A stretch of 18,181 bases of DNA from positions 1-18,181 of the forward strand of contig JBKBUF010000050.1 in NCBI GenBank assembly GCA_046290815.1, in the 5' to 3' direction. Position 1 is the first letter of the stretch. Each line of letters starts with the position of its first letter. Both the position numbers and the translations under genes were made by a program. Positions 1 through 6,051 of this stretch are shown here, one piece after another. The notes under the pieces were generated by a model. The model searched no databases, had not been told where the DNA came from, and saw only the letters and a list, made by a program, of their open reading frames with translations. The DNA comes from JBKBUF01 sp046290815 (lineage in GTDB: Bacteria; Bacteroidota; Bacteroidia; Cytophagales; Cytophagaceae).

Positions 1-120
1 AAAGACTTTCCTTGATCAGGAAAATTAATCAAATATATTTGCTCACCTGGTGCATTCTTGTTGCCGAAATTGGTGCATTCCTATTTACCGAAAATGGTGC
101 ATTGTTATTTTCCGATTACA
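1..120. mobile_element. Terminal end of a probable IS21-like insertion sequence (rest lies left of the window)
   Basis: Three direct copies of TGGTGCATT lie at 48-56, 71-79 and 95-103, spaced 23 and 24 bases, each followed by a (T)nCCGAAA/TTTCCGA-like stretch. Read outward on the minus strand, the block begins TGTAATCGGAAAAT at position 120. Multiple spaced repeats near a TG...CA tip are the known layout of IS21-family ends, where they bind the IstA transposase. Downstream of 120 the sequence changes to ordinary coding sequence of a maleylpyruvate-isomerase-like gene, which fits an insertion point at about 120/121. No transposase gene is visible in the window, so the family call rests only on the end structure and on my memory of related ends. 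Confidence 0.55.
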
Positions 121-953
121 CAAACAAACTAAAAATAGAAACCCTACATTTATTTCCCATCTTGGACAGGAAACTGATAGAGCTATTAAAATCTCTAACA
201 GTAGAAGAATGGGAAAGTCAAACTGTGGCTAAACTTTGGAAAGTTAAAGATGTTGCATCTCATTTACTTGACGGAAATTTAAGAGCCTTATCAACTTCAA
301 GAGATAATTTTTTTGGTGAAAAACCCGAAAACATAAATTCATATCAAGAGCTTATTGATTTCCTGAATAAGTTGAATATGTCTTGGACAAGTGCAACAAA
401 AAGATTAAGCCCACAAGTAATTATCAACCTCTTGGAGAGTACAGGGAAAGAATATATAGAACACTTAAAATCACTCAATCCGTTTGACAATGCAATTTTT
501 TCAGTGGCTTGGGCAGGACAGGAAACTTCGCCAAATTGGTTTCATATAGCAAGAGAATATACCGAGAAGTTTTTACATCAACAACAAATAAGGGACGCAG
601 TTGGCAAACAAGACATTATGACAAAAGAATTATTTTATCCATTTATTGATACTTTTATGTTTGCTTTTCCACATACGTTCAGCAAGATTTCAGCAGAAAA
701 TGGGACAGTCGTTTCTATTGAAGTTAGCACTGAAATTGGCGGCGTTTGGAGTGTTGTAAAAAAAGACACAGGTTGGGAATTAGACAGAAGTAAAAACCTT
801 AATTCGGTATCTAAGGTGCTTATTGACCCTGATACAGTTTGGAAGTTGTTTTCAAAGAGTTGGAAACCCGAACAAGTAATTGATAACGTTAAGATTTCAG
901 GTGATGTTGAATTGGGAAAACAAGCACTAAATATAGTTGCAGTAATGGCGTAA
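12..953 (+). CDS. Maleylpyruvate isomerase / DinB-like thiol-transferase family protein, 5' end replaced by IS sequence
   Basis: The open frame of 313 codons can only begin at non-ATG codons (TTG at 12 or at 102). Residues 1 to about 36 are translated from the insertion-sequence end and have no family resemblance. From about residue 42 the protein follows the mycothiol-dependent maleylpyruvate isomerase N-terminal fold: LFPILDRKLIELLKSL, then LWKVKDVASHLL with a candidate metal ligand His84, and EKFLHQQQIRDA with Glu185 and His189 in an ExxxH arrangement. These match the His/Glu/His metal triad of the family. The C-terminal third (about 205-313) resembles the SCP2-like domain that usually follows. 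Bacteroidota lack mycothiol, so the true substrate is unknown. There is no in-frame ATG near the expected native start, so the gene is either disrupted or expressed from a start inside the IS end. No partner gene indicates a pathway. Confidence 0.7.
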   Translation: MIRKINQIYLLTWCILVAEIGAFLFTENGALLFSDYTNKLKIETLHLFPILDRKLIELLKSLTVEEWESQTVAKLWKVKDVASHLLDGNLRALSTSRDNFFGEKPENINSYQELIDFLNKLNMSWTSATKRLSPQVIINLLESTGKEYIEHLKSLNPFDNAIFSVAWAGQETSPNWFHIAREYTEKFLHQQQIRDAVGKQDIMTKELFYPFIDTFMFAFPHTFSKISAENGTVVSIEVSTEIGGVWSVVKKDTGWELDRSKNLNSVSKVLIDPDTVWKLFSKSWKPEQVIDNVKISGDVELGKQALNIVAVMA

Positions 954-965
954 AAAAAGACAAAC

Positions 966-1097
966 GCCTAACACTATGTTTGCGAAAAGGCGGGCAGATG
1001 TGCGTAATTTAGGCTTTTGTGCTTTCTATAAACATTGTGCGTAGGGCAGGTAAGTGCTATTAAATCCCGCCCTTCGCAAACATTTTTCCGTTGTAGG
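966..1097 (+). repeat. attC-like large imperfect hairpin (integron-cassette-type recombination site, degenerate)
   Basis: A left arm at 976-994 (ATGTTTGCGAAAAGGCGGG) is matched by a right arm at 1066-1083 (CCCGCCCTTCGCAAACAT) with one bulged base and one mismatch, around a roughly 70-base spacer. Just outside the left arm is GCCTAAC at 966-972, which fits the attC outer box RYYYAAC. The partner box near 1091 (GTTGTAG) fits GTTRRRY poorly. Size, imperfect pairing and position directly after one gene and before a small unrelated gene are typical of cassette recombination sites. No integrase gene is in the window. It could instead be another long palindromic repeat of this phylum. Confidence 0.5.
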
Positions 1098-1112
1098 AAA
1101 TATAAAACAACC

Positions 1113-1562
1113 ATGAAGGCACTTTTAATCATATTATTCTTCTTCGGATTTCCTTTAATTGGCTATTCATACATACCAATGGAAAATAATATTGATTCAT
1201 CCAGCAATGTTATTTCATTTGGCTATGGTAAAGCTGGTAGAATTTCTGATCCTGTTCTAGTTATTGGCAATCTAATTAGGAATAAAGATTATAATTCTAT
1301 TAGAACATTAATTAATTCAGATAATCCTGCAATTAAGTATTTGGCAATTTTAACATGTCTGACATTAGATAAAAAAGGAATAATTGAACTGGATAAAATT
1401 GAATTAGGAATAATAGAATTAATAAAGAATTCTCAAAGTGTTGTAAAATATTGGTCAGGATGCACAATTAAAGATACTTTTACAATTCAACAATTGTTTC
1501 AAGAGGAAAAGAATACAGTTAATAAATCAATAAATAATTGGTTGAAACGACAAATAAAATAA
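1113..1562 (+). CDS. Small secreted hypothetical protein, HEAT-like helical, possible gene cassette
   Basis: The chosen ATG at 1113 gives 149 residues. An upstream TTG at 1035 is in frame but lies inside the attC-like hairpin and adds no plausible signal. The N-terminus has a typical Sec signal: KALLIILFFFGFPLIGYSY with likely cleavage near residue 19-22. The mature part is rich in Ile, Asn and Lys. At about 54-90 it has a segment (VIGNLIRNKDYNSIRTLI ... AIKYLAILTCL) that looks like one or two HEAT-type helical hairpins, in the style of proteins that follow the loss or stability of neighbouring residues. I do not recognise a family. The gene sits alone between an attC-like site and a repeat-rich stretch, the arrangement expected of an integron cassette. 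No promoter of the -33/-7 type was found, which would also be usual for a cassette gene. Confidence 0.65.
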   Translation: MKALLIILFFFGFPLIGYSYIPMENNIDSSSNVISFGYGKAGRISDPVLVIGNLIRNKDYNSIRTLINSDNPAIKYLAILTCLTLDKKGIIELDKIELGIIELIKNSQSVVKYWSGCTIKDTFTIQQLFQEEKNTVNKSINNWLKRQIK

Positions 1563-1753
1563 CAATACTTCCCACAACACACGCTATACTCCAGCCACTG
1601 GGTTCGCTGCCAGAGTGACCATTTGCTGGTTATTGCCCGCCAGGATTTTTTCGCCTTGGTTCGTGTCCTCACGAACCCTTTTCCTTGGTTGGTAGATTAA
1701 AGTAAATTTCCGAGTAGAGTTTTATTTTGTTAAATACCTACCTCTGTTGTTTC
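1563..1753. other. Gene-free stretch: possible second attC-like remnant and left flank of the RAYT element
   Basis: Positions 1565-1650 hold CCCACAACA followed by a weakly self-complementary stretch (CCAGC at about 1593 pairing with GCTGG near 1629) and a CCCGCC, which could be a decayed cassette site but does not give a clean stem. From about 1654 the sequence is alignable with the left flank of the second RAYT-type element near 5006. No gene was seen here. Confidence 0.3.
1658..1677. repeat. Perfect 8-bp hairpin in the left flank of the RAYT element
   Basis: GGTTCGTG at 1658-1665 pairs exactly with CACGAACC at 1670-1677 around a TCCT loop. It lies between the end of the small secreted gene and the broken transposase gene. 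It may act as a terminator-like structure or be part of the mobile repeat. The equivalent position of the shorter copy near 5006 does not keep the stem. Confidence 0.6.
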
Positions 1754-1755
1754 CG

Positions 1756-1777
1756 TGGTCGTGTGGCACACCGACCA
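1756..1777. repeat. REP hairpin, left end of RAYT element
   Basis: TGGTCG at 1756-1761 pairs with CGACCA at 1772-1777. Inside, TGT pairs with ACA after one bulged C, leaving a GGC loop. This bulged short stem is the usual form of REP sequences recognised by RAYT proteins. An identical hairpin occurs at 5077-5098. Confidence 0.7.
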
Positions 1778-1782
1778 CAATT

Positions 1783-2346
1783 TTAGAACCTTTCCATATA
1801 ATGACTTAAAAATCCGAAGCCATCAATACCTGTTTCATAAAATTTTGCAGAGGACCAAAAATATTCTTCCGGATATTTAGACAGATTCCATTTTGCATTT
1901 AGAGGATAAAGGTGAATGTAGTCAAGCTTTTGTTCAAGTTTATCCTTTCTATCCATTAAAATAGCAAGAGGATCTCTTTGCCATATTCTATAGGATCTTT
2001 CTTTTTCATTCACAGAAAATTTTTCCAGTACGTTTGGGTGATTAGATTGTAAGTCATTTACAATAATATGAGCGGTGGCCTTATTGAAGCTGGTATTAGG
2101 TAATTCTTTCCAATTTAGCCTTGTCAGTTCCCAAAGGATATGGATGTGATTAGACATGATGACAAAACCATCTACCTAAATTAATTCTTTCTTTGCAAGA
2201 TCGGATAAAGTGTCGGTAATAATTCGTTTATACTTATCTGGTTTAAGCAGGTGCTTCCAATCTTTGATAGTGTCTATCCAAAAATAAACTTCATTAAGTA
2301 TCATTTTGGATTTACGGGCAGGGTTGAGAAAGATTTCATGTTCCAT
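1783..2346 (-). pseudogene. REP-associated tyrosine transposase (RAYT, Y1/IS200-like), interrupted by an in-frame TAG
   Basis: Two open segments lie in the same frame, 56 codons (from the ATG at 2346) and 124 codons (ATG at 2157 to the stop at 1783), separated by one TAG at 2176-2178. Read through, they form a 187-residue RAYT protein of normal size: an N-terminal part beginning MEHEIFLNPARKS, the HUH motif as SNHIHI (His67 and His69), and the catalytic tyrosine in LDYIHLYPL (about residue 143). The C-terminus ends in GIDGFGFLSHYMERF, a normal family ending. The enzyme cuts and joins single-stranded DNA next to REP hairpins. The stop separates the first third from the HUH motif, so the gene is probably dead. 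The ATG at 2157 could still start a fragment holding HUH and Tyr but lacking the N-terminal strand. Because the frame does not change, this is a point mutation (or a sequencing error), not a frameshift. Confidence 0.85.
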
Positions 2347-2388
2347 AGCAAAAGCAAAATAAAATATTATATTTAATATATAAAAGTG

Positions 2389-2414
2389 GTGGTAGATCTG
2401 CCACACGACCACGG
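2389..2414. repeat. Right-end palindrome of the RAYT element
   Basis: GTGGTAGATCTGCCAC at 2389-2404 is a near-perfect palindrome (one T/G wobble position) that overlaps the complement of the left REP arm at 2399-2414. The corresponding part of the short copy at 5237-5260 is diverged but still contains GGTCGGTGTG. Confidence 0.5.
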
Positions 2415-2483
2415 ATACGGAGTGTTAATTTTCACTAAGCCTGTGGTGGGATTAAATCCTCAAAATATATACTACATTGTAAA

Positions 2484-3185
2484 ATGAATAAGAACGATAA
2501 ATCGAACAGGGAACTCAACAAATCAGCTGCAGAAACACTCATGCAGGAAAACTCCGCCATAAAGGATGAAAAAGGACAAATTCCTTCCGACCTGGAGGAA
2601 CAAAACCCTTTTTCGGAAGAAATGATCACTTGCATTTATGAGAATGGAATCATTGCACCCGAAGAAGCCAGAGAAATTATTGAAGCGATTCGAATTGAGA
2701 CTTATCCAAAAGGTCATCACCTCATAAAACAAGGAGAATTGGTTCAGGATTGTTTCTCCCTGATTACCGGCTGTGTAAGACAATACCAAATTATAGATGG
2801 TGTGGATAAAACAACAGCTTTCTACACTGATGGTCAAGGGATATCTTCTTTTACAAGTGCATCGAAAAAAGTAGCCTCGAGTTATTCTTTTGAGTGTCTG
2901 GAAGAATCTAAATTAGCAATGATTTCCATTGAAAAAGAGCAGGAGCTTTATAAAAAGTATCCGAACTTTGAATCTCTTAGTCGGATTGGAATGGAAAGTC
3001 AATTAGGAGAGTATCAGGATATGATGGCGAAATTTATAACCCAAAAGCCAGAGGAGCGCTATCTCGATCTCCTTGAAAACAGACCTGACTTAATAAACAG
3101 AGTTCCCCAATATTATTTGGCAAGCTATCTGGGAGTAAGTGCTGAAACACTCAGCAGAATTCGCAAACGTATCTTCAAAAAATAA
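2484..3185 (+). CDS. Crp/Fnr-family transcriptional regulator with a long N-terminal extension
   Basis: This 233-residue protein is longer than the usual 190 or so residues of Bacteroidota Crp-like regulators. Residues 1-45 are a charged, low-complexity leader, and starts at Met20 or Met47 are possible. The cyclic-nucleotide-binding-like beta-barrel runs from about 55 to 165 (YPKGHHLIKQGELVQDCFSL, then FYTDGQGISSF). The phosphate-binding signature of true cAMP binders is not visible, so the ligand is unknown. Residues 206-230 (PQYYLASYLGVSAETLSRI) form the C-terminal helix-turn-helix with the typical S-ETLSRIR recognition helix. No Cys cluster for an iron-sulfur centre is present, so it is not an oxygen-sensing Fnr in the classical sense. 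A TTGAC-N4-GTCAA palindrome 17 bases after the stop is a good candidate target, which points to control of the following barrel protein gene. The start at 2484 is only moderately supported because no clear ribosome-binding site is seen. Confidence 0.85.
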   Translation: MNKNDKSNRELNKSAAETLMQENSAIKDEKGQIPSDLEEQNPFSEEMITCIYENGIIAPEEAREIIEAIRIETYPKGHHLIKQGELVQDCFSLITGCVRQYQIIDGVDKTTAFYTDGQGISSFTSASKKVASSYSFECLEESKLAMISIEKEQELYKKYPNFESLSRIGMESQLGEYQDMMAKFITQKPEERYLDLLENRPDLINRVPQYYLASYLGVSAETLSRIRKRIFKK

Positions 3186-3201
3186 ACTGCTTCCGGCTTT
3201 C

Positions 3202-3215
3202 TTGACGATCGTCAA
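3202..3215. promoter_or_regulatory. Candidate Crp/Fnr-type operator TTGAC-GATC-GTCAA
   Basis: A perfect 14-bp palindrome, TTGACGATCGTCAA, lies between the Crp/Fnr-like gene and the outer-membrane protein gene, 62 bases before the latter's ATG. The layout TTGA-N6-TCAA is the known half-site spacing of Fnr/Dnr-type boxes. That it is the target of the neighbouring regulator is inference. Confidence 0.5.
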
Positions 3216-3235
3216 CGAACTGAACAGTCATAGCT

Positions 3236-3258
3236 CTTTAATTTTACAAAAATTAAAG
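3236..3258. repeat. AT-rich 10-bp inverted repeat before the barrel gene
   Basis: CTTTAATTTT at 3236-3245 pairs exactly with AAAATTAAAG at 3249-3258 around an ACA loop. It may be a weak terminator of the regulator gene or part of the promoter of the next gene. The base composition makes chance formation fairly easy. Confidence 0.4.
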
Positions 3259-3277
3259 TCTAATAAAATATTGAGCT

Positions 3278-3931
3278 ATGATAACCAAAATAATTTCAAC
3301 ATCATTTTTCATTTCAATGTTTGTTGTACAAGCATTTAGTCAAAATTCACAATCTATAAAAATTTCAAATAGAGATTCCGTTCGTTCCTATAAATTCCGG
3401 GTAAGCACACCATGGTTGTCTTTTGCAAACTTTGGAGAGGAAAGAACAAATGTTCATATGTATGAGCTACATTTTAAATATAACTTAGATTCTAAAAATA
3501 TATTAGGTATAAAGTTTGCCACCTGGCGATTATTTCAACCAATGGGAATTCTTTGGTCGGACGGACTTTTGGAGAAAATAGATTCTCAAAGTGAGTTTTA
3601 TCCTGGTTATTTAAGAGAAACAGGCTTAGGGGTTTCTTATCAGCGTATGTTATGGAAAGGATTATTTGCAACAGTTGAAATATTACCACAATTAAAAACC
3701 TATTTGGATGAAAATAAAAACAAAATTGGCAATGGATTCAAATTATATACATCCTATCACATCGGATATCATATTACTATGTTCAAGGGGAGGATGTTTT
3801 TAGAACCACAAATCCATTGTCAGTATTGGCCAATAGATACCAATACTCCGCAAGCTTTTAAAGTGATTGATGATAGGTGGAGAAATTACTTCCTGTTTGA
3901 ACCAAATTTGTATATTGGGGTGAAATTTTGA
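3278..3931 (+). CDS. Predicted outer-membrane beta-barrel protein, function unknown
   Basis: The 217-residue product starts with a Sec signal peptide (KIISTSFFISMFVVQAFS, cleavage near residue 22). The rest alternates hydrophobic and polar residues in strand-like runs rich in aromatic residues (WLSFANFG, MYELHFKYNL, GLGVSYQRMLW, LYTSYHIGYHI, FLEPQIHCQYW). It ends in LYIGVKF, with the terminal Phe typical of barrels inserted by the BAM machinery. The size would suit an 8- to 10-stranded barrel. I do not recognise a named family. The nearby TTGAC-N4-GTCAA palindrome suggests control by the upstream Crp/Fnr-like protein. The ATG at 3278 places the signal peptide properly. Confidence 0.7.
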   Translation: MITKIISTSFFISMFVVQAFSQNSQSIKISNRDSVRSYKFRVSTPWLSFANFGEERTNVHMYELHFKYNLDSKNILGIKFATWRLFQPMGILWSDGLLEKIDSQSEFYPGYLRETGLGVSYQRMLWKGLFATVEILPQLKTYLDENKNKIGNGFKLYTSYHIGYHITMFKGRMFLEPQIHCQYWPIDTNTPQAFKVIDDRWRNYFLFEPNLYIGVKF

Positions 3932-3996
3932 AAATGAAATCAACTTTGAAAATTTAATTCCTATTCTACAGAGTATATTTTTAGCAATAAGAAAAA

Positions 3997-4962
3997 ATGA
4001 AAGCCGCAATAACTAGAAAATATGGAACACCTGAGGTAATACAAATCATGGAAGTATCTAAACCGGTTCCCGGAGAAAACGAAGTATTGGTGAGAGTCCA
4101 TGCAACCACTGTGAACCGCACAGATTGCGGATTAAGAGCTGCTAAACCATTTATTACAAGATTCTTTACCGGTTTAGTAAAACCAAAACATATAATTTTA
4201 GGAAGTGAATTTACAGGAATAGTTGAAGCTGTTGGAAGCTCCGTAAAATCTCTACATACAGGTGATCAGGTATTTGGTCTGAGTTCTAAAAATTATGGTG
4301 CTCATGCTGAGTATTTGTGTATAGATGAAAATGCGAGCATTGCAACAATTCCCGACAATCTGACTTTGGATAATGCTTTGGCTATTTGTGAAGGTTCATG
4401 GTACGCCTGGAATCTCCTGAAAGAAATCAATATAAAAAAAGGAGATACTATTTTAATTAATGGTGGTAGCGGTTCTATTGGTAGTGCTGCGGTTCAAATT
4501 GCAAACAGTCTTGGAGCAGAAGTAACAGCAGTTACCAATGCTCAAAATCTGGAATTGGTAAAAACTCTGGGAGCTTCTCATGTTGTCGATTATAGAAAAG
4601 AAGATTTTACAAAGCTGGATGTACAATTTGATTACATCATTGATGCAGTTGGTAAAACCACATTTTTTAAATGTAAAGAAATCCTCAAAAGAAACGGAGT
4701 ATATTTTTCAACCGAATTAGGATCATTTATGCAAAACCCCTTTTTAGCAGTTTGGACTTCATTTTTTGGTTCTAAAAAAGTACTCTTTCCCATACCTAAG
4801 GACACAAAAGAGAATTTATTGTTTTTTAAATCTCTTGCCGAAAAAGGACAATTAAAGCCGGTAGTTGACCGTACATATCCCTTTGAAAAAATAAAGGAAG
4901 CTTATGAATATGTGGAGACAGGTGAAAAAAGGGGAAGTGTTGTATTATTTTTTAGTACATAG
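3997..4962 (+). CDS. Zinc-independent MDR-family NAD(P)-dependent oxidoreductase (quinone reductase/alcohol dehydrogenase-like)
   Basis: The product has 321 residues, the usual length for this subfamily. Residues 1 to about 118 form the GroES-like substrate domain (AAITRKYGTPEVIQIMEV, then LGSEFTGIVEAVG at 68-80 and GDQVFGL at 89-95). A Rossmann fold follows, with the nucleotide-binding motif GGSGSIG at 156-162 and a NADP-type region after ANSLGAEVTAV. The structural-zinc cysteine cluster of classic alcohol dehydrogenases is absent, and no catalytic-zinc His/Glu pattern is seen, which places it with quinone-oxidoreductase-like MDR enzymes. The likely reaction is NAD(P)H-dependent reduction of a quinone, enone or aldehyde in the cytoplasm; the substrate cannot be told from sequence. 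The C-terminus (VVDRTYPFEKIKEAYEYVETGEK) is standard. It appears to be a single-gene unit. Confidence 0.88.
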   Translation: MKAAITRKYGTPEVIQIMEVSKPVPGENEVLVRVHATTVNRTDCGLRAAKPFITRFFTGLVKPKHIILGSEFTGIVEAVGSSVKSLHTGDQVFGLSSKNYGAHAEYLCIDENASIATIPDNLTLDNALAICEGSWYAWNLLKEINIKKGDTILINGGSGSIGSAAVQIANSLGAEVTAVTNAQNLELVKTLGASHVVDYRKEDFTKLDVQFDYIIDAVGKTTFFKCKEILKRNGVYFSTELGSFMQNPFLAVWTSFFGSKKVLFPIPKDTKENLLFFKSLAEKGQLKPVVDRTYPFEKIKEAYEYVETGEKRGSVVLFFST

Positions 4963-5005
4963 GAAATTTAAAACTAAGTATATTTTCGTCTGACCAAAAC
5001 CTCTT

Positions 5006-5284
5006 CCTTGGCTTGTATCCCTGATTAAATTTGCCTGGAGGGTTTATTTGTTAGATGTTCAGCACTGTCGTCTTCGTGGTCGTGTGGCACACCGACCACA
5101 ATTTAGATAATTCCCAAAGTAATGGATATGATTAAAAACTTCATTAAAAATCATTTTGGATTTAAGGGTAGGGCTGAGAAATAATTCATGTTCCATAGCA
5201 AAAGTAAAATTAAATATTATCTTTAATTTAAAAAGAGGGCGGTCGGTGTGCAGGACTACTGATACGAAGTGCTAAATTTTCACC
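5006..5284 (-). mobile_element. Internally deleted, non-autonomous copy of the RAYT element
   Basis: This stretch aligns with both ends of the element at 1654-2436 but lacks most of the transposase gene. The REP hairpin is identical (5077-5098). A short piece corresponding to about 2127-2150 (TTCCCAAAG, ATGGAT, GTGATTA-like) follows. Then comes a piece corresponding to about 2289-2375, including the sequence around the MEHEIF start (TTCATGTTCCATAGCAAAAG). The diverged right end is GATACGAAGTGCTAAATTTTCAC. At least two internal deletions are needed to derive it from a full copy. It fills most of the 345-base gene-free stretch between the MDR gene and the glycosidase gene. Confidence 0.7.
5077..5098. 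repeat. REP hairpin of the deleted RAYT element
   Basis: It is identical to the hairpin at 1756-1777: TGGTCG pairs with CGACCA, and inner TGT pairs with ACA with one bulged C. The neighbouring bases CGTGGTCGTGTGGCACACC are also the same in both copies. Confidence 0.7.
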
Positions 5285-5307
5285 TAATAACTGCTGTTAT
5301 TCTTCCA

Positions 5308-6045
5308 ATGAAATTAAAAATTTTAATACTTAGAATCTTTTTATTATTAATTATTCCTGCCGGAATTTCCGGATTTTTTATTCTTTCCAAATCCGAAAAC
5401 GATCAAATACTTTCATACACCGTAGATCCAAAGGCTCAGGATATACATTTTTACTGGAAGGACGATAATAACAAGATTTTAAATAGTATCTCCAACCTTA
5501 AATCTTATGTTGAGAGCAAGGGGTTAACTTTAGAGTTTGCTATGAATGGGGGAATGTATAAAAAAGATTTTTCTCCTCAAGGATTATTTATTCAGAATTA
5601 CAAATCAATTGTTCCTATCGATACAGGAGAAGGTAAAGGGAATTTTTATTTAAAGCCTAATGGCGTTTTTTATATTACCACGGATAATATTGCAAAGGTG
5701 AACACGACAGATGATTTTGTAAATGATGGAAAAATCAAATACGCCACCCAGTCAGGGCCTATGTTGGTTATAGAAGGTAAAATTCATCCGGCATTTAAAG
5801 AAGGATCTGCAAATTTAAATATTCGCAATGGGGTAGGCATCATGCCGGACAATAAAGTGGTGTTTGCCATGTCAAAACAAGGGATCAACTTTTATGATTT
5901 TGCCAGATTCTTTCAAAGTCTTGGATGTAAAAATGCTTTGTATCTGGATGGTTTTGTTTCCAGAACTTATTTGTCTGAACAAAACTGGATACAACTGGAT
6001 GGTAATTTTGGTGTGATTATAGGCGTAACCAAAAGGGAAAAGTAG
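5308..6045 (+). CDS. Phosphodiester glycosidase (NAGPA/DUF2233-like) family protein, membrane-anchored or secreted
   Basis: From the ATG at 5308 the product has 245 residues. An in-frame GTG at 5269 lies inside the RAYT-element end and is not the likely start. Residues 5-27 form a hydrophobic signal or anchor (ILILRIFLLLIIPAGISGFFI). The family hallmarks follow in order: FAMNGGMYKKDFSPQGLFI at about 77-95, TQSGPMLVIEGKIHPAF at 147-163, RNGVGIMPDNKVVFAMS at 173-189 and NALYLDGFVSRTYL at 209-222 with the conserved Asp-Gly. Characterised relatives remove N-acetylglucosamine from phosphodiester links, or act on wall-related sugars; the substrate here is unknown. The enzyme should act outside the cytoplasmic membrane. 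Only 6 bases separate it from the next gene, so the two are probably co-transcribed. Any promoter must overlap the repeat element just upstream. Confidence 0.85.
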   Translation: MKLKILILRIFLLLIIPAGISGFFILSKSENDQILSYTVDPKAQDIHFYWKDDNNKILNSISNLKSYVESKGLTLEFAMNGGMYKKDFSPQGLFIQNYKSIVPIDTGEGKGNFYLKPNGVFYITTDNIAKVNTTDDFVNDGKIKYATQSGPMLVIEGKIHPAFKEGSANLNIRNGVGIMPDNKVVFAMSKQGINFYDFARFFQSLGCKNALYLDGFVSRTYLSEQNWIQLDGNFGVIIGVTKREK

Positions 6046-6051
6046 CGAAGA

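Larger units (their letters stand above)
1654..2436 (-). mobile_element. RAYT-type element: REP hairpins flanking a broken Y1 transposase
   Basis: A 16-bp perfect inverted repeat, CCGTGGTCGTGTGGCA at 1753-1768 and its complement at 2399-2414, brackets the transposase reading frame. Comparison with the shorter copy at about 5006-5284 supports the outer limits, since similarity runs from about CCTTGG to TTTTCAC. REP-associated tyrosine transposases are known to be flanked by such palindromes and to mobilise them by single-strand chemistry. The boundaries are approximate. Confidence 0.7.

Noticed and set aside
48..103. Spaced TGGTGCATT repeats as a CRISPR array or plasmid iterons
   Set aside because: Only three short units, 9 bases each with 23-24 base spacing and conserved intervening parts; the tip and position at a gene break fit an IS end better.
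1035..1112. TTG-initiated extension of the small secreted protein gene
   Set aside because: It lies inside the attC-like hairpin and would bury the signal peptide behind 26 residues of repeat-derived sequence.
2176..2412. The 78-residue frame as a separate small gene
   Set aside because: It continues in the same frame past one TAG into the RAYT C-terminal part and has RAYT N-terminal sequence; it is half of one broken gene.
5269..5307. GTG start for the phosphodiester glycosidase
   Set aside because: The GTG lies inside the deleted RAYT-element end; the ATG at 5308 places the signal/anchor at the N-terminus.
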